The notes beneath the pieces are model-generated. The model made no database searches. It was not told where the DNA came from and saw only the letters and a list, made by a program, of their open reading frames with translations. Source: Bacteroidota bacterium (GTDB lineage: Bacteria > Bacteroidota > Bacteroidia > Flavobacteriales > Flavobacteriaceae). From it: a stretch of DNA of 12,151 nucleotides. A program made the translations under genes and the position numbers. Positions 1 through 5,747 of the stretch are shown here, in pieces. The stretch is taken from assembly GCA_015767395.1 (NCBI GenBank), contig JADWMI010000002.1:6322-18472 (forward strand), written 5' to 3'. Numbering within the stretch: the first letter of the stretch is position 1; each line of letters starts with the position of its first letter.

Positions 1-102
1 AAGTTTGCCGGAACTTGTGCCAGTCAAAACCCCCATTTAAATAAAGAAGGAGAACCTTGTGGATTCTGTGGTAAAACTGCTGATGCGTGTGAAAACCGTT
101 AA
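1..102 (+). CDS. C-terminal end of a small Cys-rich conserved protein (5' end outside window)
   Basis: The reading frame is open from base 1 to the TAA at 100-102 and gives 33 residues. The visible tail has four cysteines, in GTCASQNP, PCGFCGK and DACENR, so a metal-binding or disulfide-forming tail is possible. From memory it resembles the tail of a short single-membrane-span protein of Flavobacteriia usually annotated only as membrane or secreted protein. I cannot see the N-terminus to confirm that. The stop lies 3 nt before the glycosyltransferase ATG, so it is probably the upstream gene of the same operon. No function is assigned. Confidence 0.6.
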   Translation, partial: KFAGTCASQNPHLNKEGEPCGFCGKTADACENR

Positions 103-105
103 CAT

Positions 106-1215
106 ATGCTTGAATATTTATTTATTGCTTTTACAGTAATTTTTGGTATTCAATTTATTTATAACTTTTTCCTTTTCGGAGCTTTTTCTTTTTCTAAACA
201 GAAAACCTCAAAAAACCAATTTAAAGAACCAGTCTCTGTTATTATTTGTGCTAAAAATGAGGCACAAAAATTATTTAAAAACATCCCCTTTTTCATAAAG
301 CAAAATTACCCTAATTTTGAGCTTGTACTAATAAATGATCGTTCTTCAGACAATACTTTGCAGGTTATAGAGCAGTTCAAAATTGATTTCCCTGAACAAA
401 TTAAAATTGTAGATGTCGCTGAAAACGAACAATTTTGGGGAAGCAAAAAATATGCCCTAACATTAGGTATCAAGGCCGCTAGCTATGAACATTTACTTTT
501 TTCTGATGCAGACTGCAAACCATTGTCTGAAAACTGGGTTTCTGAAATGGTTCTTAATTATGACACAAAACATCATATTGTTTTGGGATACAGTCCATAT
601 AAGAAATTAAAAAACTCTCTTCTAAATAAATTAATTAGGTATGAAACCCTTTTAACAGCCATTCAATATTTTTCCTATGCGAAAATAGGCTTGCCTTATA
701 TGGGTGTTGGACGCAATTTAGCGTATACAAAAACAGATTTTTTTAGCGTTAACGGATTCTCAAAACATATGAAAATTAAATCTGGTGATGACGATTTATT
801 TATCAATCAAATAGCAAACAGAAAAAACACAACGAATTGTTTTTCAAAAGATAGTTTTATAGAATCTTCCCCAAAAACAACATATAGAGACTGGATTCTT
901 CAAAAAAGAAGACATATTTCTACAGCTGTTCATTATAAATTGATACATCAATATTTATTGGGCTTGTATTTTTTTACAAAACTTACTTTTTGGGTAATTG
1001 CTATTTTTTTGCTTTCTTTTAACACTTATAGGGAGTTGGTTTTAGCATTGATAATCTTAAAAATTACATTGCTCTATGTTGTAATAATTACTTCTGCTAA
1101 AAAATTAGGAGAAAAAGATTTAATTTTATTTGCGCCATTTTTAGAATTGTTTTTGGTTTTCATTCAAATGTTTATCTTTATAAAAAATCTATCCTCAAAA
1201 CCCAACCATTGGTAA
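106..1215 (+). CDS. Membrane-anchored family 2 glycosyltransferase
   Basis: This inverting GT-A glycosyltransferase (369 aa) transfers a sugar from a nucleotide-sugar, probably onto a lipid or envelope glycan on the cytoplasmic face of the inner membrane. The first ~25 residues are a hydrophobic anchor. The GT2 core follows: VSVIICAKNEA, a nucleotide-binding VLINDRSSDNT, the metal-binding DxD-type LFSDADCKP and the acceptor-side GDDDLFINQ. The expected processive QxxRW motif reads QKRRH, so the final Trp is replaced. Two to three hydrophobic segments close the C-terminus, an arrangement seen in GT2 enzymes with terminal membrane helices. The ATG at 106 follows the previous stop by 3 nt, and the 3' end overlaps the sigma-factor gene by 7 nt. 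The donor and acceptor cannot be read from sequence. Confidence 0.88.
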   Translation: MLEYLFIAFTVIFGIQFIYNFFLFGAFSFSKQKTSKNQFKEPVSVIICAKNEAQKLFKNIPFFIKQNYPNFELVLINDRSSDNTLQVIEQFKIDFPEQIKIVDVAENEQFWGSKKYALTLGIKAASYEHLLFSDADCKPLSENWVSEMVLNYDTKHHIVLGYSPYKKLKNSLLNKLIRYETLLTAIQYFSYAKIGLPYMGVGRNLAYTKTDFFSVNGFSKHMKIKSGDDDLFINQIANRKNTTNCFSKDSFIESSPKTTYRDWILQKRRHISTAVHYKLIHQYLLGLYFFTKLTFWVIAIFLLSFNTYRELVLALIILKITLLYVVIITSAKKLGEKDLILFAPFLELFLVFIQMFIFIKNLSSKPNHW

Positions 1216-1775
1216 ATAAAAATATTGATATTGCTGATTTAATTGAAAAAGCCAAAGAAAAAGATCAAAAGGCTTTTAACGCTTTATTAAATAATTATTG
1301 GAGTGACGTTTACCGATTTCAATTTTCAAAAACCCAAGACGAGGATGAAGCCGAAGATATTACCATAAAAACCTTTTCAAAAGCGTTTGATAAAATTCAT
1401 CTGTATAACGATCGCTACAATTTCAAAACTTGGCTGATTTCAATTTCCAAAAACATATTTTTAGATCATTTACGAAAACAACGAACAGATTTTATCTCTA
1501 TCAATAAAAAAGAATCTGAGGCATATAAGATTTTTGATGAAACACCTTCAGCTGAAGATCAATTAATAATTGATCAAAACTTAGCACAATTATTACATTA
1601 CATAAAACAGTTAAAACCTCATTATCAGGAAATTATAAATCTGAGATATTTTAGAGAATTGAGTTATAAAGAAATGGCTGATGTATTGAAAGAACCTTTG
1701 AGCAACATTAAAGTTAAGTTGCTACGGGCTAAAAAACTACTCGCAGCTATTATAAATAAATCTACTAAAAATTGA
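1209..1775 (+). CDS. ECF-type RNA polymerase sigma factor (sigma-70 family)
   Basis: A 188-aa sigma factor with only the two conserved ECF domains. Region 2 covers roughly residues 20-90: FNALLNNYWSDVYRFQ, DEAEDITIKTFSKAF, then the -10 recognition stretch FKTWLISISKNIFLDHLRKQR (shown here only as landmarks). Region 4 covers roughly 130-182, with a helix-turn-helix LSYKEMADVLKEPLSNIKVKL that reads the -35 element. The start is TTG at 1209, inside the last codons of the glycosyltransferase gene; the only in-frame Met codon lies far downstream inside region 4, so translation is probably coupled. The 3' end overlaps the transporter by 4 nt. No anti-sigma factor lies next to it, so control is either unlinked or by transcription alone. 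The family is certain; the regulon is unknown. Confidence 0.9.
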   Translation: MVNKNIDIADLIEKAKEKDQKAFNALLNNYWSDVYRFQFSKTQDEDEAEDITIKTFSKAFDKIHLYNDRYNFKTWLISISKNIFLDHLRKQRTDFISINKKESEAYKIFDETPSAEDQLIIDQNLAQLLHYIKQLKPHYQEIINLRYFRELSYKEMADVLKEPLSNIKVKLLRAKKLLAAIINKSTKN

Positions 1776-3001
1776 TTGCTAAAAAATCTAATTGGTATCA
1801 AAAATTAGGTCCTGGTTTGCTTTTTGCAGGTGCTGCAATTGGTGTATCACACTTGGTTCAATCTACAAGAGCTGGTGCTGATTTTGGTTTTGGTTTAATT
1901 TGGGCATTGGTATTAATTCACCTGATTAAATATCCGTTTTTTCAATTTGGACCTCGTTATGCAACTGCTACAGGAGAAAGTTTATTAGATGGCTACAAGA
2001 AATTAGGGAAGGGTGTATTAATCGCTTATTTCATCTTAAATTTAGCGACTATGTTTACAATTCAAGCAGCGGTAACTATTGTAACTGCTGGCTTGGCTGC
2101 GAATTTATTTGGCATCACTACAAACCCTATTGTTTGGAGTATCATTATTACGTTAATATGTTTTGTTTTATTAATTATTGGTCGTTATAAATTATTAGAT
2201 AAATTAATGAAATTAATCATAATCGTATTAACGTTAAGCACCATAATAGCTTTAATTCTTGCCATATTCAGTACAGATACAACCTATAACTTCACTCAAA
2301 TATTACCTGAAGGAAGTGTTGAAATTGGTTTTTTAATTGCATTTCTAGGATGGATGCCAGCGCCATTAGATGTATCCATTTGGCAATCACTTTGGGCCAT
2401 TGAAAAACAACAAGATAAATCGGTAACATTCAATACCAAACAAGCTATTTTTGATTTTAATATCGGCTTTTCAGGCACTTTAATTTTAGGAATTTGTTTT
2501 GTTTCACTTGGTGCAATTGTAATGTATAATTCAGGAGAAACCTTTAGTGGAAGTGCTGTTCAATTCTCTCAACAGCTTATTAATTTATACACCAACAACT
2601 TAGGTCAAGAAATGTATATAATTATTGCTGCAGCGGCATTTACCACAATGTTTAGTACTACTATTACCACATTAGACGCTTCACCAAGAGCAATGACCAG
2701 AACCTTTTACTTGCTAACCAATAAATCATATAAAAATATGTATTGGTTTTGGATTACTTTTTTAGCCATTGGAACCATTTCAATATTAATTTTCTTTATG
2801 TCTGAAATGGGTGTTTTAATAAAAATCGCCACCATACTTTCGTTTTTAACAGCTCCATTTTTTGCAATCATCAATTTCATATTAATTTCAGGAAAGCATA
2901 CCCCTAAAGAATGGCACCCTTCCCTCCCACTAAAAATATTAAGTTGGTTTGGAATTTTATTTCTAATCGGATTTAGTATTTGGTACATTATTAGTTTATA
3001 A
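1772..3001 (+). CDS. Nramp-related (SLC11-like) inner-membrane transporter with altered metal site
   Basis: A 409-aa polytopic protein with about 11 hydrophobic segments and the overall Nramp/MntH pattern: GPGLLFAGAAIG in TM1, then AGADFGF, GPRYATATGESL and WMPAPLDVSIW in TM6. Canonical Nramp proteins bind Mn2+/Fe2+ through TM1 DPGN and TM6 AxxMPH. By alignment to the conserved flanks, the TM1 motif here reads GVSH (residues 24-27) and the TM6 motif reads WMPA (194-197). The metal-ligand Asp and Asn are therefore gone. Automated pipelines would call it a divalent metal transporter, but the substrate is uncertain and could be Mg2+, another ion or an organic solute. It starts with TTG at 1772, in a TTGA overlap with the sigma-factor stop, so it is probably translationally coupled. 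Confidence 0.82.
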   Translation: MIAKKSNWYQKLGPGLLFAGAAIGVSHLVQSTRAGADFGFGLIWALVLIHLIKYPFFQFGPRYATATGESLLDGYKKLGKGVLIAYFILNLATMFTIQAAVTIVTAGLAANLFGITTNPIVWSIIITLICFVLLIIGRYKLLDKLMKLIIIVLTLSTIIALILAIFSTDTTYNFTQILPEGSVEIGFLIAFLGWMPAPLDVSIWQSLWAIEKQQDKSVTFNTKQAIFDFNIGFSGTLILGICFVSLGAIVMYNSGETFSGSAVQFSQQLINLYTNNLGQEMYIIIAAAAFTTMFSTTITTLDASPRAMTRTFYLLTNKSYKNMYWFWITFLAIGTISILIFFMSEMGVLIKIATILSFLTAPFFAIINFILISGKHTPKEWHPSLPLKILSWFGILFLIGFSIWYIISL

Positions 3002-3009
3002 TTTCTTTG

Positions 3010-3017
3010 TACTTTTG
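3010..3017 (+). promoter_or_regulatory. Bacteroidota -7 promoter element for lipA
   Basis: TACTTTTG matches the TAnnTTTG consensus used by the main sigma factor of Bacteroidota. It starts 9 nt after the transporter stop and 19 nt before the lipA ATG, giving a short leader. A TTTG at 2979-2982 could be the -33 element, but its 27-nt spacer is longer than usual. lipA is therefore probably transcribed separately from the upstream cassette. Confidence 0.6.
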
Positions 3018-3035
3018 CAATCAATTTTATAAAAA

Positions 3036-3908
3036 ATGTCGCAAGAAACAATTCCATCTGAAAATAGAGTTCAAAAACCAAAATGGTTGCGTGTAAAATT
3101 ACCAGTTGGTAAAAAATACACAGAATTAAGAAGCTTGGTTGATAAATACAAACTAAATACCATTTGTACAAGCGGTAGTTGCCCTAATATGGGAGAATGC
3201 TGGACAGAAGGTACTGCTACATTTATGATTTTAGGAAATATTTGCACACGTTCTTGCGGATTTTGTGGTGTAAAAACTGGACGACCAGAAAATGTTGACT
3301 GGGAAGAACCTGAGAAAGTAGCGAGATCAATTAAATTAATGAAAATTAAGCACGCTGTTATCACTTCAGTTGATAGAGATGATATTAAAGATGGCGGATC
3401 TATTATTTGGGTAGAGACAATCAATGCCATTAGAAGAGCGAATCCTAACACAACACTAGAAACGCTTATTCCAGATTTTCAAGGAAATAAAACCAATATC
3501 GATCGTATTTTAGCCGTTGCTCCTGAAGTAATTTCTCACAACCTAGAAACAGTAAGACGATTAACTCGTGAAGTGCGAATTCAAGCCAAATACGATAGAA
3601 GTCTTGAAGTTTTAAAATATATGAAAGATCAAGGACAACAAAGAACCAAATCGGGGATTATGCTTGGTTTAGGTGAAACAGAAGCCGAAGTTTTAGAAAC
3701 CATGCAAGATTTAGCAAATGCAAATGTTAATATATTAACTATTGGACAATATCTACAGCCAAGTAAAAAACATTTACCTGTAAAAGAATATATTACTCCT
3801 GAGCAGTTTGAAAAATATAAAGAGGCCGGATTAAAAATGGGTTTTAGACATGTTGAAAGCAGTGCTTTGGTTCGTTCATCATACAAAGCACAAAAACATT
3901 TAGAATAA
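3036..3908 (+). CDS. lipA: Lipoyl synthase (radical SAM)
   Basis: LipA inserts two sulfur atoms into protein-bound octanoyl groups, completing the lipoyl cofactor of the 2-oxoacid dehydrogenases and the glycine cleavage system. The 290-aa cytoplasmic protein has both iron-sulfur motifs: the auxiliary-cluster CX4CX5C at C44, C49 and C55 (CTSGSCPNMGEC) and the radical-SAM CX3CX2C at C70, C74 and C77 (CTRSCGFC). The C-terminal RSSY (280-283), whose Ser caps the auxiliary cluster, is present. Length is normal for the family. The ATG at 3036 lies 19 nt downstream of a good -7 element. No terminator lies directly after the stop; read-through would end at the first small-RNA terminator near 4078. 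Identification is essentially certain. Confidence 0.98.
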   Translation: MSQETIPSENRVQKPKWLRVKLPVGKKYTELRSLVDKYKLNTICTSGSCPNMGECWTEGTATFMILGNICTRSCGFCGVKTGRPENVDWEEPEKVARSIKLMKIKHAVITSVDRDDIKDGGSIIWVETINAIRRANPNTTLETLIPDFQGNKTNIDRILAVAPEVISHNLETVRRLTREVRIQAKYDRSLEVLKYMKDQGQQRTKSGIMLGLGETEAEVLETMQDLANANVNILTIGQYLQPSKKHLPVKEYITPEQFEKYKEAGLKMGFRHVESSALVRSSYKAQKHLE

Positions 3909-3963
3909 TATTTTTTTAGCTAAAAATCACTTTAACTTTTAATTAACAATAATCATTATATTA

Positions 3964-3980
3964 TTGGCACGAGTATTGCG
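3964..3980 (+). promoter_or_regulatory. Sigma-54 (RpoN) promoter, copy 1
   Basis: TTGGCACGAGTATTGCG fits the -24/-12 consensus YTGGCACGrNNNTTGCW at every specified position except the last. The invariant GG (3966-3967) and GC (3978-3979) are separated by exactly 10 nt. Counting from -12, transcription should start near 3991. Such promoters need an AAA+ enhancer-binding protein; none is encoded in the window. Confidence 0.9.
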
Positions 3981-3990
3981 TTATAACTAA

Positions 3991-4078
3991 CAGAACAAAG
4001 AAGTTGTTAGCTTTGTTTTCATTTTATAAATGTTTGAGTTAGTTAATAAAAAAAAGCGCCCCATAAGCGCTTTTTTTT
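3991..4078 (+). ncRNA. Predicted sigma-54-dependent small RNA, copy 1 (~88 nt)
   Basis: The start is inferred from the -12 element and the end from the terminator T-tract. Hairpin 1 pairs AACAAAG (3994-4000) with CTTTGTT (4011-4017), a perfect 7-bp stem closing a 10-nt loop, AAGTTGTTAG. A small second hairpin, CATTT-TAT-AAATG, occupies 4020-4032. An AU-rich single-stranded linker containing GAGTTAGTTAA leads to the terminator hairpin. The layout of short RNA, sigma-54 promoter, intrinsic terminator and multiple copies is that of Vibrio Qrr RNAs, although I see no Qrr sequence similarity. Candidate base-pairing surfaces are the hairpin-1 loop and the linker. I do not recognise a named RNA family, and expression is inferred only. 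Confidence 0.8.
4048..4078 (+). terminator. Intrinsic terminator of small RNA copy 1 (bidirectional in form)
   Basis: A run of eight A, then GCGC (4056-4059), loop CCCATAA, GCGC (4067-4070) and eight T (4071-4078). The A and T tracts extend the stem. It should end small RNA copy 1 and any lipA read-through, and its symmetry would let it work on the minus strand too. Confidence 0.92.
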
Positions 4079-4158
4079 CATTTAATACTTTCATTGAAAA
4101 TAGCTATTTATTTTCTAAAAATCACTTTAACTTTTTATTAACAACAACCATTATATTC

Positions 4159-4175
4159 TTGGCACAAGTATTGCT
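4159..4175 (+). promoter_or_regulatory. Sigma-54 (RpoN) promoter, copy 2
   Basis: TTGGCACAAGTATTGCT has the invariant GG (4161-4162) and GC (4173-4174) with the exact 10-nt spacing and the preferred T after TTGC. Its only departure from consensus is CACA for CACG. The predicted start is near 4186. Promoter function has been kept even though nearby bases have drifted from copy 1. Confidence 0.9.
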
Positions 4176-4185
4176 GTAAATCTAA

Positions 4186-4272
4186 AGGAACAGAGAAGTT
4201 GTTAGCTTTGTTTTCATTTTATAAATGTTTGAGTTAGTTAATAAAAAAAAGCGCCCCAAAGGCGCTTTTTTT
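4186..4272 (+). ncRNA. Predicted sigma-54-dependent small RNA, copy 2 (~87 nt)
   Basis: Paralogue of the RNA at 3991-4078, identical to it over 64 nt (4195-4258). Hairpin 1 pairs AACAGAG (4189-4195) with CTTTGTT (4206-4212). The one substitution in the stem turns an A-U pair into a G-U wobble, so the fold survives. The 10-nt loop AAGTTGTTAG, the second mini-hairpin (4215-4227) and the linker are unchanged. The 5' end differs (AGGAACAGAG against CAGAACAAAG), so the two RNAs can be told apart experimentally. Because the targeting surfaces are the same, the copies probably act redundantly or additively. Confidence 0.8.
4243..4272 (+). terminator. Intrinsic terminator of small RNA copy 2, also placed to end the lipoprotein gene
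   Basis: Eight A, then GCGCC (4251-4255), loop CCAAA, GGCGC (4261-4265) and seven T (4266-4272). The stem has five G-C pairs extended by A-T pairs. Read on the minus strand it is also a good terminator, with a run of eight U after the hairpin. It lies about 27 nt beyond the stop of the convergent lipoprotein gene, so it probably serves both transcripts. Confidence 0.92.
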
Positions 4273-4291
4273 ATGATACTGCAATTATTTA

Positions 4292-5011
4292 TTATTTCAA
4301 TAATTCTCCTTTTTCTAACAAAACGCCATAAACATAACCTTGTCCAAAATCTTTGTCTAAAATAACCGTTGCTTTAAAAGTAACAATATCACCTACTTTT
4401 ACTGTTTCCATTGTCGTTACAGTTAAGTCTTTTTTAGTTTCAAATTGTGTACCATCTACAATATGAACCCAGTTTCTATCTAAAATTCCATTATTTACTT
4501 TTACAACTTTTCCTTTTACAATAACCTCTTTGTTTGAGAATGATTCTTTTTTAGCGTACAATTCTTCAACAGAAATACCATTTTTTGCTTTTTCAATTTT
4601 CACATCTGAGATAATTGATTTATCTGTATCAGCATTCGTATGTGGATTTTTTCCCTTTTGACTTAATCCACTTTCATTTGCACTAATTCCTTCAGAAAAG
4701 GTTATAAGGTCAAAGGTTCTACCCAATTCTTTACTTTCAAAATCTTTCATAACCATCCCGCTTTTGTAAAAATAAGTTTCCCCTTTTTTTACAACCATAT
4801 TCGGAATAGCCATCCAATATTTTTCATCTCCTTCAGTAACATTAATATAAGTGTATCCTGCTGCATCCATAAATTCATTCACAACAATTTTATGAACTGG
4901 ATTTTCAACAGTGGCTTCCACCTTGTTAATTTTTGAATAACCTTGTTTGTCCTTACAGCTAAACATTACAACGGCAAGTACTACGATTAAAAGATTTATT
5001 TTATTTCTCAT
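4292..5011 (-). CDS. Lipoprotein with C-terminal OB-fold-like domain
   Basis: 239 aa with a lipoprotein signal peptide: MRNK, a hydrophobic stretch, then a lipobox-like LAVVMFSC with the lipidated Cys at residue 19. CKDK after the cleavage site only weakly resembles the charged export signal of surface lipoproteins in this phylum, so the final location (periplasmic or surface) is open. Residues ~30-105 form a domain I do not recognise, containing YTYINVTEGDEKYWMAIPN. Residues ~145-235 look like a bacterial OB-fold: VIVKGKVVKVNNG, NWVHIVDGTQ, VGDIVTFKATVILDKDFGQGY. Such exported OB domains usually bind small ligands, metals or other polymers, not nucleic acid. The gene lies 70 bp downstream of ung on the same strand and converges on small RNA copy 2. 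No clear promoter was found in that 70-bp gap. Function unknown. Confidence 0.8.
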   Translation of the reverse strand: MRNKINLLIVVLAVVMFSCKDKQGYSKINKVEATVENPVHKIVVNEFMDAAGYTYINVTEGDEKYWMAIPNMVVKKGETYFYKSGMVMKDFESKELGRTFDLITFSEGISANESGLSQKGKNPHTNADTDKSIISDVKIEKAKNGISVEELYAKKESFSNKEVIVKGKVVKVNNGILDRNWVHIVDGTQFETKKDLTVTTMETVKVGDIVTFKATVILDKDFGQGYVYGVLLEKGELLK

Positions 5012-5081
5012 TTTTTGAATTTTAATTAATTTAATTTGAAGTAAAAATAGGAATAATAAACAAACTACAATATGATTTAAA

Positions 5082-5747
5082 TCACCAATTTACTATCGGT
5101 AACTTACTGTTTTTTAAGTAGTTATTTGTTTTGCTGAAATGTTTATTCCCAAACCAATATCCTCTATTGGCACTTAACGGAGAAGGATGCCCACTTTCAA
5201 GTATGAAATTTCTTGAAATGTCAATTTTTGAACCCTTCTTTTTTGCATAACCACCCCAAAGCAAAAACACTACATTTTCCTTTTTCTCTGAAATTAAAGA
5301 AATAACCGCATCGGTAAATTGCTCCCAACCTTTCTTTTGATGAGATCCTGCATTGTGGGCTTTAACGGTTAAAGTTGCATTTAATAAAAGTACACCTTGT
5401 TTTGCCCATCGCTCTAAATTTCCACTTTTTGGAATTGGAAGCCGTAAATCCTTTTCAATTTCTTTAAAAATATTACTTAAAGAAGGTGGATGTGCAATTC
5501 CTTCATTAACTGAAAAACACAAACCATGCGCTTGCCCAACTCCATGATATGGATCTTGTCCTATAATTACCACTTTAACATCGTCAAATTTGCACAATTT
5601 GAAAGCATTAAATATCTGATGCTCTTCAGGAAAACAAGTTTCGTTACTATATTGCGCTTTCACAAATTCAGTAAGTTGTTCAAAATAAGGTTTTTCAAAC
5701 TCAGATGTCAACAGTTTTTTCCAACTATCATCAATTTCAATATTCAT
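5082..5747 (-). CDS. ung: Uracil-DNA glycosylase, family 1
   Basis: Ung removes uracil from DNA after cytosine deamination or dUMP incorporation, the first step of base-excision repair in the cytoplasm. The 221-aa protein has the complete family-1 signature. The water-activating motif is GQDPYHGVGQAHG (63-75, catalytic Asp65). The uracil-recognition Asn is in LLLNATLTV (Asn123). The DNA-intercalation loop HPSPLSA starts at His187, the same numbering as in E. coli Ung. FLLWGGYAKKKG is also present. Length is normal. It is divergent from mutS2 with 57 bp between start codons, and its likely -7 element lies about 41 nt upstream of the ATG. Identification is certain. Confidence 0.98.
   Translation of the reverse strand: MNIEIDDSWKKLLTSEFEKPYFEQLTEFVKAQYSNETCFPEEHQIFNAFKLCKFDDVKVVIIGQDPYHGVGQAHGLCFSVNEGIAHPPSLSNIFKEIEKDLRLPIPKSGNLERWAKQGVLLLNATLTVKAHNAGSHQKKGWEQFTDAVISLISEKKENVVFLLWGGYAKKKGSKIDISRNFILESGHPSPLSANRGYWFGNKHFSKTNNYLKNSKLPIVNW

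Larger units (their letters stand above)
3920..4078 (+). repeat. Tandem duplication, copy 1 (sigma-54 promoter + small RNA + terminator)
   Basis: First unit of a direct repeat whose second unit lies 195 bp downstream. Bases 3920-3963 match 4115-4158 with four differences. Bases 4000-4063 match 4195-4258 without a difference. The promoter and transcript start between these blocks are more diverged. The unit begins 12 nt after the lipA stop and ends at the T-tract of the terminator. The 36 nt between the two units are not repeated. Confidence 0.95.
4115..4272 (+). repeat. Tandem duplication, copy 2 (sigma-54 promoter + small RNA + terminator)
   Basis: Second unit of the 195-bp-period direct repeat. 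It keeps the same order and spacing as copy 1: conserved upstream block (4115-4158), sigma-54 promoter, 11-nt gap to the predicted start, 64-nt identical core and terminator. The substitutions fall mainly in the upstream block, the promoter/start segment and the terminator loop. That distribution argues for an older duplication held by selection on the core, not a recent copying event. Confidence 0.95.

Noticed and set aside
1018..1215. Possible truncation of the glycosyltransferase, because the final motif is QKRRH and not QxxRW
   Set aside because: The frame continues normally into C-terminal membrane helices and a coupled downstream gene; the change is a substitution and not damage.
2707..3171. 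154-aa minus-strand open frame across the transporter end and lipA start
   Set aside because: It is opposite two well-supported genes, crosses the lipA promoter and shows no protein-like features, so it is a shadow frame.
3981..4046. AACTAAC before copy-1 start complementary to GTTAGTT in the linker
   Set aside because: The upstream half lies before the predicted transcript start and is not present in copy 2 (AATCTAA), so it is probably chance.
4030..4179. Small ORF starting MFELVNKKKRP inside small RNA copy 1 (and the same start in copy 2 at 4225)
   Set aside because: The frames run straight through the terminator hairpin and diverge completely after the shared core. The predicted RNA would end before any stop codon. 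The ATG also lies within the mini-hairpin. Coding is unlikely, although a leader peptide is not formally excluded.
3920..4272. Tandem repeat as an insertion sequence, CRISPR array or attachment site
   Set aside because: There is no transposase, terminal inverted repeats or short regular spacers, and no integrase. The internal promoter and terminator architecture explains the repeat better.
5167..5183. TTGGCAC inside ung resembling a sigma-54 -24 element
   Set aside because: The base pair at the -12 position after 10 nt is AG, not GC, and TTGC is missing. It lies in coding sequence.
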